From NCBI RefSeq assembly GCF_030689305.1, contig NZ_JAUYVM010000010.1, positions 167,824 to 231,823 of the forward strand: a stretch of DNA of 64,000 nt. Reading direction: 5' to 3'. Shown here one piece after another: positions 44,269-53,435 of the stretch; position 1 is the stretch's first letter; every line of letters starts with the position of its first letter. Position numbers and translations under genes: made by a program. Under the pieces are notes generated by a model. The model was not told the origin of the DNA. It saw only the letters and a program-made list of their open reading frames with translations, and searched no databases. This DNA comes from Vibrio penaeicida (lineage in GTDB: Bacteria > Pseudomonadota > Gammaproteobacteria > Enterobacterales > Vibrionaceae).

Positions 44269-44394
44269 TGTAAATTTAAATATACATCAAATGTTTTTCT
44301 ATGTTTACACTTGAAATCTATTTTTTTGCTGTTATTTTGTTCTTTATTGGATTTGAGGCTCGCTGGTTGTGGTGGGTGTAATTTAAAGTTTACA
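44269..44394 (+). promoter_or_regulatory. TyrR-like boxes upstream of aroF
   Basis: Consensus TGTAAA-N6-TTTACA. Box 1 at 44269-44286 (TGTAAATTTAAATATACA, one mismatch); a weaker box 2 at 44292-44309 (TGTTTT-N6-TTTACA); box 3 at 44377-44394 (TGTAATTTAAAGTTTACA, one mismatch), ending 10 bp before the aroF start and touching its RBS. The arrangement of strong and weak boxes suggests tyrosine repression by TyrR. Confidence 0.7.
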
Positions 44395-44404
44395 GGTAAT
44401 AAAA

Positions 44405-45481
44405 ATGCAAAAGAGCGAATTGAGCAACATACACATCAGTGACGAGCAGGTTCTAATTACACCTAATCAGTTGAAAGATAAAATCCCACTGAGCGATGAA
44501 GCGCGCCAGTTTATTCAGCAGTCTCGTCAGGAGATAGCAGACATTATCGATAAGAAAGATCATCGTTTGCTGGTTGTCTGTGGTCCTTGCTCAATTCATG
44601 ATCTGGATGCCGCTAAAGAATACGCAAAGCGTCTGAAGGCATTGTCTGAAAAATTGGATGACCAGATTTACATCGTTATGCGTGTTTACTTCGAGAAGCC
44701 ACGTACCACTGTTGGTTGGAAAGGGTTGATTAACGATCCCCACTTGAATGGTACATTCGACATTGAGCATGGGCTTCATGTGGCTCGCCAGCTACTTGTC
44801 GAACTAGCTGAAATGAAAATCCCGCTAGCGACGGAAGCTCTAGACCCAATTAGCCCTCAATACCTAGCTGATACGTTCAGTTGGGCTGCGATCGGTGCTA
44901 GAACAACGGAATCACAAACTCACCGTGAAATGGCCAGTGGTTTGTCTATGCCTGTTGGTTTCAAAAACGGTACGGATGGCAGCCTTGCGACCGCAATCAA
45001 TGCGATGCAGGCAGCATCTTCTGGTCACCGCTTCATGGGGATTAACCGTGAAGGTCAGGTTGCTTTATTGACGACGCAAGGTAACCCTAATGGTCACGTT
45101 ATTTTGCGTGGCGGTAAACAAACCAACTACGACTCCGTTTCTGTCGCAGAATGTGAAGAGGAAATGTCGAAGTCTGGACTGGATGCAGCTTTGATGGTGG
45201 ATTGCAGTCACGCGAACTCGCGCAAAGATTTTCGTCGTCAGCCACTTGTGGCCGAAGATGTTATTCATCAAATCCGCGAAGGAAACAAGTCGATTATCGG
45301 TCTGATGATTGAAAGCCATATTAACGAAGGTAATCAGCCTTCAGACATTCCAGTAAATGAGATGGCTTACGGGGTTTCCATCACCGATGCGTGTATCAAT
45401 TGGGATTCAACTGAGGCACTATTAACACATGCACACCAAGAGCTTGTGCCGTTTTTACAAGACAGAATAAAAAATCAATAA
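44405..45481 (+). CDS. aroF: 3-deoxy-7-phosphoheptulonate synthase (tyrosine-linked isozyme)
   Basis: DAHP synthase, class I; first step of the shikimate pathway, condensing PEP with erythrose-4-P. The 358-residue protein has VCGPCSIHD, RVYFEKPRTTVGWKGLINDP-type segment (about 97-117), GARTTESQTHREMASGLS and DCSHANS. It is called AroF (Tyr-regulated) because tyrA follows after 11 bp and TyrR-like boxes precede it; the E. coli order is the same. Confidence 0.94.
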   Translation: MQKSELSNIHISDEQVLITPNQLKDKIPLSDEARQFIQQSRQEIADIIDKKDHRLLVVCGPCSIHDLDAAKEYAKRLKALSEKLDDQIYIVMRVYFEKPRTTVGWKGLINDPHLNGTFDIEHGLHVARQLLVELAEMKIPLATEALDPISPQYLADTFSWAAIGARTTESQTHREMASGLSMPVGFKNGTDGSLATAINAMQAASSGHRFMGINREGQVALLTTQGNPNGHVILRGGKQTNYDSVSVAECEEEMSKSGLDAALMVDCSHANSRKDFRRQPLVAEDVIHQIREGNKSIIGLMIESHINEGNQPSDIPVNEMAYGVSITDACINWDSTEALLTHAHQELVPFLQDRIKNQ

Positions 45482-45492
45482 GGTAATACTGG

Positions 45493-46617
45493 ATGGCAGT
45501 TGAACTGAATGAATTGAGAGATCAAATCGACCTAGTAGATAAGCAAATGGTCGATCTGCTGGCGCAAAGGCTAGCACTGGTAGAGAAAGTCGGGGAAGTA
45601 AAAAGTCAGCACGGTTTGCCTATTTACGTCCCTGAGCGCGAAGCCACAATGTTGGCTTCTCGTAGAGAAGAAGCTGAAAAACAAGGTGTTCCACCTCAGC
45701 TTATTGAAGACATTTTGCGTAGAACCATGCGCGAATCGTATGCCAGCGAAAAAGATTCAGGATTCAAATGCCTCAACCCAGAACTGGGTTCGGTTGTCAT
45801 TGTTGGTGGACATGGCCAACTTGGGGGATTGTTTGGGCGTATGTTCCGCTTGTCTGGGTATGACGTAAAAGTACTCGGTAGCCAAGATTGGGAACGTGCC
45901 GATGAAATCCTCGATGGAGCAGGGCTCGTTGTTGTAACGGTTCCTATCCATTTGACGGAAAGTGTGATTGCCAAGTTGAATAACCTTCCTGAAAATTGCA
46001 TTTTGTGTGATTTAACGTCGATAAAGTCAAAACCACTCAACGCGATGTTGCGATCGCACTCTGGACCGGTTGTTGGGTTGCATCCTATGTTTGGTCCCGA
46101 TGTTCCAAGCTTAGCAAAGCAGGTTGTTGTTTATTGCGATGGTCGTGGTGAGGAAACTTACCAATGGTTATTGAAACAAATTGAGATTTGGGGCGCGAGC
46201 CTGTGTAAGTGTGAAGCCCAAGAACACGATCATGGTATGACCCTGATCCAGGCTCTGCGCCACTTTACTTCTTTTGCATATGGTTTGCATTTAAGTGGAG
46301 AGAACCCCAATATCGAAAATCTATTGCAGCTAAGCTCCCCAATTTATAGGCTTGAACTTGCCATGGTTGGTCGTCTGTTTGCACAGGATCCGAATTTGTA
46401 TGCTGATATCATTTTATCTTCCGATGAAAACATCGAAATGATTAAACGCTTCCACCAGAGCTTTGGTAATGCATTGGCTATGCTTGAGGGTGATAACAAA
46501 CAGGAGTTTGTAGAAAGCTTTGAAAAGGTTGGAGAGTGGTTTGGTGGGTATTCCCAGCAGTTTATGGAAGAAAGTCAGAAGCTACTAAAACAAGCAAATG
46601 ACGCCATTCATCGTTAA
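45493..46617 (+). CDS. tyrA: Bifunctional chorismate mutase/prephenate dehydrogenase TyrA
   Basis: Converts chorismate to prephenate and then to 4-hydroxyphenylpyruvate for tyrosine. The N-terminal AroQ mutase (about 1-90: LRDQIDLVDKQMVDLLAQRL, YVPEREATMLASRR) is fused to an NAD-dependent dehydrogenase (VVIVGGHGQLGGLFGRM at about 98-114, HPMFGPDVPSLAKQ). 374 aa, as in E. coli (373). Co-transcribed with aroF; a terminator follows. Confidence 0.96.
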   Translation: MAVELNELRDQIDLVDKQMVDLLAQRLALVEKVGEVKSQHGLPIYVPEREATMLASRREEAEKQGVPPQLIEDILRRTMRESYASEKDSGFKCLNPELGSVVIVGGHGQLGGLFGRMFRLSGYDVKVLGSQDWERADEILDGAGLVVVTVPIHLTESVIAKLNNLPENCILCDLTSIKSKPLNAMLRSHSGPVVGLHPMFGPDVPSLAKQVVVYCDGRGEETYQWLLKQIEIWGASLCKCEAQEHDHGMTLIQALRHFTSFAYGLHLSGENPNIENLLQLSSPIYRLELAMVGRLFAQDPNLYADIILSSDENIEMIKRFHQSFGNALAMLEGDNKQEFVESFEKVGEWFGGYSQQFMEESQKLLKQANDAIHR

Positions 46618-46641
46618 CCCTTTATTTACCAATTAAATTAA

Positions 46642-46665
46642 AAACGGCTCCTGAAGGAGCCGTTT
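46642..46665 (+). terminator. Intrinsic terminator after tyrA
   Basis: 10-bp perfect stem AAACGGCTCC / GGAGCCGTTT with TGAA loop; short T-run. Confidence 0.88.
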
Positions 46666-46723
46666 CTATATAACCAGATTGGGATTAAAGAATTCCAAGC
46701 TTATTGCAGTCAGTTAACCACGG

Positions 46724-47758
46724 TCAGTTTACTGCTGGTGTCGATGAGGTATTTTTCACGGTATCAACCGAGCTAGGTGCCGAGCTTGGGTTTTGTGTCA
46801 ACAAGACCTGCAGCTTCACAACGTTGCTCATGACATCGACCAGAGATGCCCATTTAATACTGCGTTCTTTTTCGAACAAAGTATCAAAGTTTTCGGGGGT
46901 CCAGTCCATAAAGTGTTTAGGATTTAATGTTCTACCTAAAAATCTTACTTCATAATGTAGGTGAGGACCGGTAGAGTTGCCCGAGTTTCCGCATGTTGCG
47001 ACGACATCACCCTTCTTGACAAACTGACCGCTGCGGACGTTAAAACCCTGCAAGTGAGCGTATGACGTCATGAATCCAAAAGCATGGCGTAACTTCAATA
47101 AATTACCATAACCTTTCTTACTTGGGCGTCTTAGCTCAACTACGCCATCTGCAGGAGCCAGTACTTGCTCTCCACGTTGGCACGTGAGGTCTATACCCAA
47201 ATGTCGGTGGCGTCTGCCTGTAATTGGGTTTTTTCGATAGCCGTAGTTGGATGAAACTCGTTGATAAAGAACAGGGCTGTCATTAGGAAGTAATCGAAAC
47301 ATCGTGGCACGCACAGCGGAGTTGATCGCGGCGGCATCAATTCTCTGTTCCAAAGACAATTCTGCATAGTCTACGACGGATGTTTCTTGCGTAATCCCAA
47401 GCACAGATTCCACATCATTCACACGCTTGCCTAGGGTTAGGATTTCTCCTTTCTTCTCTTCCAGCTCTTGAGTCAGAGAGTGGTTCGTGCTGATTTGAGC
47501 TTCATATAGAGCTTTAAATTGATCGCTCTTTTGGTCGAGATAGTCGATTTGAGATTGAGCATGACTGAAGTTTTGCTCTGATCTTGCCAGTGTATTCTCT
47601 GCACTGGATTGGGCAGAGAAATACTGATAAACAGAGGTGCCAAGTAAGCTAGGGAGGGCAAAAAGAGAAAGAACAACCAATGCAGTTGCTTTTCTTCCCA
47701 CAAAAAAGTGCTGAACCCCAGACGAAGTCGGGATTGATATTTGTATTTGTCGTGACAT
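46724..47758 (-). CDS. M23-family murein endopeptidase
   Basis: 344-residue bitopic or secreted protein: an N-terminal membrane segment (about 26-46), a coiled coil (about 50-115), and a C-terminal LytM/M23 zinc peptidase domain with HLGIDL (first His and Asp), SYAHLQGF and HLHYEV, so all metal ligands are present. M23 enzymes cut the D,D-peptide crosslinks of murein. The gene is 11 bp downstream of a PilZ-domain gene and likely co-transcribed. I cannot assign it to a named Shy protein. Confidence 0.88.
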   Translation of the reverse strand: MSRQIQISIPTSSGVQHFFVGRKATALVVLSLFALPSLLGTSVYQYFSAQSSAENTLARSEQNFSHAQSQIDYLDQKSDQFKALYEAQISTNHSLTQELEEKKGEILTLGKRVNDVESVLGITQETSVVDYAELSLEQRIDAAAINSAVRATMFRLLPNDSPVLYQRVSSNYGYRKNPITGRRHRHLGIDLTCQRGEQVLAPADGVVELRRPSKKGYGNLLKLRHAFGFMTSYAHLQGFNVRSGQFVKKGDVVATCGNSGNSTGPHLHYEVRFLGRTLNPKHFMDWTPENFDTLFEKERSIKWASLVDVMSNVVKLQVLLTQNPSSAPSSVDTVKNTSSTPAVN

Positions 47759-47769
47759 TTATTGCTTTT

Positions 47770-48138
47770 TTAAGCACCTAAATCAGATAGCTGCTCAATT
47801 TCTCTGTGCAAAAGGGCTTCATCGCCAACATTCAGCTCGACCAGTCGCTTCAAGTGGCTGATGCTGTCGATATCAATATGATGAATGCTAAGACGCATAA
47901 AATTATCGTTTAGCTCCACTATTTCAGCTTCCAATGATATCACAATGTCACTATCAGGTAACTCGATGTCGACATCCAGCATTTTGCTTCTGTCGAAATC
48001 ATGATTAGCAGGTGAGCCAGAAAGCAAAAGACCATGCAGAGAAAGGTCTCGAATGTCACTGTTTACAGTTAAGTCGCCTTGCACCAATTTTGCGGGGGCT
48101 TGGTAGATTACGCGAGAAAATCGACGGCGTTCAATCAT
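47770..48138 (-). CDS. plzA: PilZ-domain protein (cyclic-di-GMP receptor candidate)
   Basis: 122-residue single PilZ domain. Both ligand motifs are intact: RRRFSR (R5xxxR9) and DLSLHG (D31xS33xxG36), so binding of c-di-GMP is expected. It is the probable counterpart of V. cholerae PlzA, judged by its place after tyrA and beside ettA; the symbol rests on that synteny from memory. It is upstream of, and 11 bp from, an M23 peptidase gene, suggesting a shared transcript. Confidence 0.82.
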   Translation of the reverse strand: MIERRRFSRVIYQAPAKLVQGDLTVNSDIRDLSLHGLLLSGSPANHDFDRSKMLDVDIELPDSDIVISLEAEIVELNDNFMRLSIHHIDIDSISHLKRLVELNVGDEALLHREIEQLSDLGA

Positions 48139-48280
48139 AGTGTGCTCTCTTTCGGTTCATGCTTAAATTTTGCCTTATGGTAACTGTTGTACAAGGCTAA
48201 TGGGTAAAGAGTCGGCTTTTTTGTGACGCTTAAGCGCCTCGTTTCAACGTTCGATGTATTATCTCGAATATATAAGAAAA

Positions 48281-48304
48281 AAGACCGCATAGGCGGTCTT
48301 TTTT
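48281..48304 (-). terminator. Terminator of ettA (bidirectional form)
   Basis: Stem AAGACCGC / GCGGTCTT, loop ATAG, flanked by A-tract (left) and T-tract (right), usable on both strands; ettA ends at 48322 on the minus strand. Confidence 0.9.
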
Positions 48305-48321
48305 ACACAATACAAATAATG

Positions 48322-49989
48322 TTACTTCGCAATGCGCTTATATTTGATTCGATGAGGTTCAGCTGCCTGTGCCCCGATCGTCTGTTTCAACCACTCTGTG
48401 TACTCAGTATAGTTGCCTTCATAGAAATTCACCTGACCTTCGTCACGGTAATCCAGAATATGAGTCGCAATTCTATCTAGGAACCAACGGTCGTGCGAGA
48501 TAACCATTGCACAGCCAGGGAATTCCAATAGAGCTTCCTCAAGTGCACGTAGTGTTTCAACATCAAGGTCGTTGGTTGGCTCATCGAGTAGCAATACGTT
48601 GCCGCCCGCTTTCAGAAGTTTTGCTAAGTGAACACGGTTGCGTTCACCACCAGAAAGTTCACCAATGATCTTTTGTTGGTCGTTGCCTTTGAAGTTGAAG
48701 CGAGAACAGTATGCACGAGCAGGGATTTCGAAGTTGTTGATCTTAATAATATCAGCGCCTTCAGAGATCTCTTGGAATACCGTTTTCTTGTCATCCATGC
48801 TGTCACGGAACTGGTCAACAGAAGCTAACTTCACTGTTTCACCAAGTTCAACAGTTCCTGAATCAGGCTGCTCTGCGCCACTTAACATTTTAAATAGTGT
48901 TGATTTACCTGCGCCGTTAGCACCGACGATACCGACAATAGCCCCTTTAGGCATACTGAAAGAAAGATCATCGATAAGAACGCGATCACCAAACGATTTA
49001 GTTAGGTTATTAACTTCAAGAACTTTGTCACCCAAACGCTCACCTGGTGGGATGAACAATTCATTGGTTTCGTTACGTTTCTGGTATTGACCTGTCGTCA
49101 GCTCTTCAAAGCGAGCCATACGCGCTTTAGACTTAGCTTGGCGACCTTTCGGGTTTTGGCGAACCCACTCTAGCTCTTTCTCGATTGTTTTTTGACGTGC
49201 GCTTTCGCCAGCCTTCTCTTGCTTCAGACGCTCATCTTTTTGCTCAAGCCAAGAAGTGTAGTTACCCTGCCATGGAATACCTTCACCACGGTCAAGTTCT
49301 AGGATCCAGCCAGCTGCGTTGTCTAGGAAGTAACGGTCGTGCGTGATAGCTACAACGGTACCGTTATAATCCACTAGGAAGTGCTCAAGCCATGCAACGG
49401 ATTCTGCATCCAAGTGGTTGGTTGGCTCATCGAGAAGGAGCATGTCTGGCTTTTCTAGAAGTAGGCGACAGATAGCCACACGGCGGCGTTCACCACCCGA
49501 TAGGTGCTCAATTTTCGCATCCCATTCTGGAAGACGAAGTGCGTCAGCTGCACGCTCTAATGCTGTTTCTAGGTTGTGCCCATCTTTTGCTTGGATAAGC
49601 GCTTCGAGTTCACCTTGCTCTTTAGCAAGTGCATCGAAATCTGCATCTGGTTCTGCATAAGCCGCGTATACAGCGTCAATGCGTTTAAGTGCGTCAGCGA
49701 CGTCAGAAACAGCTTCTTCAACAATTTCTCGAACAGTTTTTGACTCATCAAGTACTGGTTCTTGAGGAAGATAACCGACATTAAGACCTTGCTGTGCACG
49801 GGCTTCACCATCAATATCAGTATCAATACCAGCCATGATACGTAATAAGGTCGATTTACCAGAACCATTTAAACCTAAGACACCGATTTTAGCGCCTGGA
49901 AAAAAGCTAAGCGAAATGTCTTTAAGAATTTGACGTTTAGGTGGCACCGTTTTGCTCACCCGCGACATGGTGTATACGTATTCAGCCAT
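48322..49989 (-). CDS. ettA: Energy-dependent translational throttle protein EttA (ABC-F)
   Basis: ABC-F ATPase that binds the ribosomal E site and gates entry into elongation according to ATP/ADP. The 555-residue protein has two ABC domains: Walker A GLNGSGKST and GANGAGKST, signatures LSGGERRR and LSGGERNR, and Walker B with the catalytic Glu in LLLDEPTNHLD and LLLDEPTNDLD. The P-site tRNA-interacting linker (about 240-320) is rich in Lys/Arg. There is no membrane segment. Length equals E. coli EttA. Confidence 0.95.
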   Translation of the reverse strand: MAEYVYTMSRVSKTVPPKRQILKDISLSFFPGAKIGVLGLNGSGKSTLLRIMAGIDTDIDGEARAQQGLNVGYLPQEPVLDESKTVREIVEEAVSDVADALKRIDAVYAAYAEPDADFDALAKEQGELEALIQAKDGHNLETALERAADALRLPEWDAKIEHLSGGERRRVAICRLLLEKPDMLLLDEPTNHLDAESVAWLEHFLVDYNGTVVAITHDRYFLDNAAGWILELDRGEGIPWQGNYTSWLEQKDERLKQEKAGESARQKTIEKELEWVRQNPKGRQAKSKARMARFEELTTGQYQKRNETNELFIPPGERLGDKVLEVNNLTKSFGDRVLIDDLSFSMPKGAIVGIVGANGAGKSTLFKMLSGAEQPDSGTVELGETVKLASVDQFRDSMDDKKTVFQEISEGADIIKINNFEIPARAYCSRFNFKGNDQQKIIGELSGGERNRVHLAKLLKAGGNVLLLDEPTNDLDVETLRALEEALLEFPGCAMVISHDRWFLDRIATHILDYRDEGQVNFYEGNYTEYTEWLKQTIGAQAAEPHRIKYKRIAK

Positions 49990-50502
49990 TACCGACCTTT
50001 CCTGTTATTCGAAAAATTAGGGCTGTATTTTATACCCAAGTCACTCAAAGATGCTAGGTTCAGCGCGTTTAGAGTTGGGAAAGAGCCATTTTTTGCATTT
50101 TACTCAGTACATTCAAGATACTTCTGTTTTTTCATGGCAGGCGCGATAGAAAAGGATACGTAGAATTGAGCGTTAGATTGCGGTTTTCGATAACAAACCG
50201 TCTACTAACTGGGATGGGAAAAGAAATTTTACAGAATAGATGAGACTTTTCTGGAACTGCTTGATTAGATAAGAGTCTAGCTTTATGTCCTTGTTTATCC
50301 ATGCTCCCGCGATAATCAATTGGATGAGTTACCTTAAGGGCGAAATCGAATCTAGAATTATTCTTGATAGTCAGGTTGTCTCTAGCCTGAATTTAAAGTA
50401 TCACTATAAAACGTTATTCATAAAATTGTGCTCTTATAGTTGTATTAAAATTGCCATGGATAAGCATTCATAAAGGCAAAGCTTTCAAAAGGACAGGTAT
50501 TC
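49990..50502. other. Gene-free region between ettA and slt
   Basis: About 510 bp. Holds one copy of a short repeat (50031-50054), otherwise AT-rich with no supported gene. Short frames at 49930-50163 and 50285-50473 lack an RBS and any family feature. Confidence 0.4.
50031..50054 (+). repeat. Short intergenic repeat, copy A (upstream of slt)
   Basis: Begins TATACCCAAGT and includes CTCAAAGATG. Copy B lies downstream of slt in inverted orientation with the same two blocks. Confidence 0.5.
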
Positions 50503-52434
50503 ATGCGAAACATTTCCCAGCGGATTTGTATGGCAACTTTCGGTTTATTAGCTACGTTCTCGACCGTAGCAGAAGAAGGAAGTGCACTCGTACAACAAAG
50601 GCTGAAATACGAACTAGCTCAGAACTTGCTCGATGCAAGAAAAGTGGATGACTATCATGCCATGCGCTCGGATATTGCCGACTATGTGTTAACTCCGTAT
50701 ACCGATTATCGAGCCTTTCTTGTCAATATTGGTGAACGCAGTATTGATGAAGTCAGCTATTTTCAAAAGCAGTTCTACACTCTTCCATTTTCGAAAAGAA
50801 TCCGCGCGGCGTATTTGGATGGTTTGGCTAAGGAAAACGATTGGAAAACCATTTACCGTTATCAACTTACCGAGCCTCGTGGTGAAACATATCGATGCTA
50901 CTACTATTATTCTCAGTTAAAGCACGGCGATAAAGCGGCAGCATTCGCTGGGGCTGAAAAATTATGGCTGAGTGGAAAGAGTGTTGTCTCAGCATGTGAT
51001 GATTTATTTGATGCTTGGGAAAAGGCGGGTAACAGAACTGACGACAAAATCCTCGATCGTATGGTGCTTGCCTATGAAGCTAGGCAGAGTCGAATGGTCA
51101 CATACCTGAAAAAACTTCCGGATGATAAGAAAGCGAAGGCTGAAGCTGAAAAAATTGCCAAGCTTTATCAAAACCCTGATGGCATTGGGAAGTTTGCCAA
51201 AAGATCCTACGTTACACCAAGGAATCGCAAGTTGTCTTGGCATGGCTATAGAAAGCTTGTTCGGACGGATACAGAAGAGGCGGTTAAGCAGTTAGATCTT
51301 GTCGTATCTGGTCAGAAACTAACGTCAGAACAAAGACAGCAACTGTCAGATTATACGGCGTTTCGCCTCATCAATACTGACTCTAGCGAGTTGATTGCGT
51401 GGCGTGACAAAGCTATCTCAACAACGAAAAACAGTGACTTGTTGGAAAGAAGGATTCGCTTAGCGCTCCAACACGCCGATTGGAAAGGCGTTGAAAAGTG
51501 GATTGAAAAGCTCCCATCAGCAAAGAAAGAAGATCTTCGCTGGCAGTATTGGTTAGCAAGAGCAGAATTGGCGCAGGGACGAAATCAAGCTGGTGAACAA
51601 CGATTAGAGTCGATATTAGGTCAACGCCATTTTTATAGTGTTGTAGCGGCTCAAACGTTAGGCACACCTATCAATTACGAAGTAAGTAAAAGCGAACCGG
51701 ATGCCAACTTAACTAAGAAGTATCAAAAGACTCTGGATCGTGTCCATGAATTGATTGTGCTCGATAAAATTTCAGCGGCCAAAAGCGAATGGCAATGGCT
51801 GTTACAACGAAGCTCTAAGGAAGAAAAGCAAGCACTTGCACATTATGCTGCGATGCAGAAATGGTCACATTTAACAGTGAAAGCATCTATTGCCGCTAAA
51901 GCATGGGACGAAATACATTTGCGTTTCCCAATTGCTCACCGATGGTGGTTCGAATTTTATGGGGACAAATACAATATCGAGCCAATAACGTTAATGTCTC
52001 TTGCTCGTCAGGAAAGTGCCCTGGATGTTCAAGCTCGTTCTCCTGTCGGCGCGCGCGGTATCATGCAAATTATGCCAGCAACCGCAAAATATACGGCTCG
52101 AAAATTCGGTATCCCCTATAAAGTGCCAAGTGAACTCCATGATGTGAAAAAGAACATTGAAATTGGTAGTCAGTATCTTAGCTACCTTCTCGATCAATAC
52201 GATGGAAATCGCATATACGCACTAGCGGCATACAATGCTGGCCCTCATAGAGTGAAAAGGTGGCGTAAGAACAGCGATCAAAAGCTGGATGTGTTCGCGT
52301 TTATCGAAGCTATTCCATTTAGAGAAACTCGCGGTTATGTGCAAAACATTTTGATGTTTGAATCTTACTACCGTTTCTTGAGCGGAACGAAAGGGGATTT
52401 TTTGACGAAAAATGAGCAGGAAGAAAAGTACTAA
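50503..52434 (+). CDS. slt: Soluble lytic murein transglycosylase Slt
   Basis: Periplasmic family 1A lytic transglycosylase that cleaves MurNAc-GlcNAc bonds giving anhydro-muropeptides, the substrates later used by NagZ and AnmK. The 643-residue precursor has a signal peptide (about 1-23), a long helical superhelix (U and L domains), and a C-terminal lysozyme-like domain with catalytic Glu504 (LARQESALDVQARSPVGARG) and GIMQIMPATA, then YNAGPHRVKRW. An upstream intergenic gap of 500 bp holds its promoter. Confidence 0.95.
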   Translation: MRNISQRICMATFGLLATFSTVAEEGSALVQQRLKYELAQNLLDARKVDDYHAMRSDIADYVLTPYTDYRAFLVNIGERSIDEVSYFQKQFYTLPFSKRIRAAYLDGLAKENDWKTIYRYQLTEPRGETYRCYYYYSQLKHGDKAAAFAGAEKLWLSGKSVVSACDDLFDAWEKAGNRTDDKILDRMVLAYEARQSRMVTYLKKLPDDKKAKAEAEKIAKLYQNPDGIGKFAKRSYVTPRNRKLSWHGYRKLVRTDTEEAVKQLDLVVSGQKLTSEQRQQLSDYTAFRLINTDSSELIAWRDKAISTTKNSDLLERRIRLALQHADWKGVEKWIEKLPSAKKEDLRWQYWLARAELAQGRNQAGEQRLESILGQRHFYSVVAAQTLGTPINYEVSKSEPDANLTKKYQKTLDRVHELIVLDKISAAKSEWQWLLQRSSKEEKQALAHYAAMQKWSHLTVKASIAAKAWDEIHLRFPIAHRWWFEFYGDKYNIEPITLMSLARQESALDVQARSPVGARGIMQIMPATAKYTARKFGIPYKVPSELHDVKKNIEIGSQYLSYLLDQYDGNRIYALAAYNAGPHRVKRWRKNSDQKLDVFAFIEAIPFRETRGYVQNILMFESYYRFLSGTKGDFLTKNEQEEKY

Positions 52435-52483
52435 TTTGTCCGATAATTAAATCGCTTATATTAGAGCTATGCCCTCAGTACTT

Positions 52484-52507
52484 CATCTTTGAGGACACTT
52501 GGGTATA
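52484..52507 (-). repeat. Short intergenic repeat, copy B (downstream of slt)
   Basis: Read on the minus strand it starts TATACCCAAGT (52507-52497) and continues to CTCAAAGATG, matching copy A at 50031 with about three differences in 24 bp. Confidence 0.5.
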
Positions 52508-52556
52508 AGCGATGTAAGGTATACAATATCTGGGATTGAGTAACAGAGAGAGTCTT

Positions 52557-52859
52557 ATGTCACCAAAGCCAGAGTTTCAAAAGTGGCAAGATGTTATGGA
52601 CTTGGTCGCCGAAGCTGCCGAACATGATAAGCATGGTATGCTTTTAACCATGTTAATGACGCCGGATGAAAGAGATGCGATTCAAGCCCGAGTGAACATT
52701 TTTAATGAATTGCTCAAAGGTAACTTATCCCAGCGCCAAATCAGCCAGATGTTGGGCGTAGGGATAGCGACAATTACGCGCGGTTCTAATGAGCTAAAAA
52801 ACAAGTCAGATAACGATAAAGCCGTGCTAGAACAGTTACTCAAGAATACCCGCGAGTAA
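52557..52859 (+). CDS. trpR: Trp operon repressor TrpR
   Basis: Tryptophan-binding dimeric repressor of trp and related genes. 100 residues, all helical, with the helix-turn-helix LSQRQISQMLGVGIATITRGSNELK. I chose ATG 52557 (MSPKPEFQKWQDV), preceded by GAGAGAG; a frame from TTG 52536 has a poorer context. I saw no trp operator (ACTAGTTAACTAG-like) upstream, so autorepression as in E. coli is not supported. slt-trpR-yjjX is the order also found in E. coli. Confidence 0.94.
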   Translation: MSPKPEFQKWQDVMDLVAEAAEHDKHGMLLTMLMTPDERDAIQARVNIFNELLKGNLSQRQISQMLGVGIATITRGSNELKNKSDNDKAVLEQLLKNTRE

Positions 52860-52877
52860 GGGGTACTCTAGAATGTG

Positions 52878-52909
52878 AAAAAGCAGCAACCTAGATTGCT
52901 GCTTTTTTT
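52878..52909. terminator. Bidirectional terminator between trpR and yjjX
   Basis: 12-bp perfect stem AAAAAGCAGCAA / TTGCTGCTTTTT, 6-nt loop, seven T. It overlaps the yjjX stop codon. Confidence 0.9.
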
Positions 52910-53435
52910 ATAGGTTGTCGGGAAACAGGTCGGGGTTGATAAACGGGATAAGAGCCAGAATTAATGCTTGGTGATACACCGAGCTCCTGGTGAGTGTATT
53001 TCCCGTAAGCAGAGCAATAGCGCCACCTTTTTGCTTGATGTTGTCTGTACCGAATGTTTTATCCATAACGTCACCTAATTCGATACCTTGATGTAACTGC
53101 TTCACAACCGTAGGGGGGAGAGGCAAGCTTGATGAGCGAGACTCGCCTCTTTTGTTTCCCGATTCTATGATCATCCACGCGAATGTGTCATTGCCTTCGT
53201 TACCTGCTTCTAAGCCGACATAAAATTCAGCCTGTGGCTTTTCAGCACGCGCATTCTTAACACGGTTGATAGCACCAGATTTCGTTTCTCTATTGGACAT
53301 GGGCTGGTCTGCCACTTCACTTGGAACTGAGATGCCTTCATATTCAAAATCTTCATTTGGAAGCGCTTCTTTGAAAGCGCTCTTAACCGCATTAATTTTG
53401 GCAGGGTTTAATGACGCGATTATTACTTTTTTCAT
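52908..53435 (-). CDS. yjjX: Inosine/xanthosine triphosphatase YjjX
   Basis: House-cleaning NTPase that removes ITP and XTP. The 175-residue protein has the family start KVIIASLNPAKINAVKSAF, SNRETKSGAINR, FYVGLEAGNEG, and KGGAIALLTGNTLTRS. I chose ATG 53435, downstream of AAGGA; the frame extends ten residues further without support. Convergent with trpR; the 3' ends share a terminator. Confidence 0.93.
   Translation of the reverse strand: MKKVIIASLNPAKINAVKSAFKEALPNEDFEYEGISVPSEVADQPMSNRETKSGAINRVKNARAEKPQAEFYVGLEAGNEGNDTFAWMIIESGNKRGESRSSSLPLPPTVVKQLHQGIELGDVMDKTFGTDNIKQKGGAIALLTGNTLTRSSVYHQALILALIPFINPDLFPDNL

Noticed and set aside
50285..50473. 62-residue frame upstream of slt
   Set aside because: Weak start context, odd composition and no recognisable feature.
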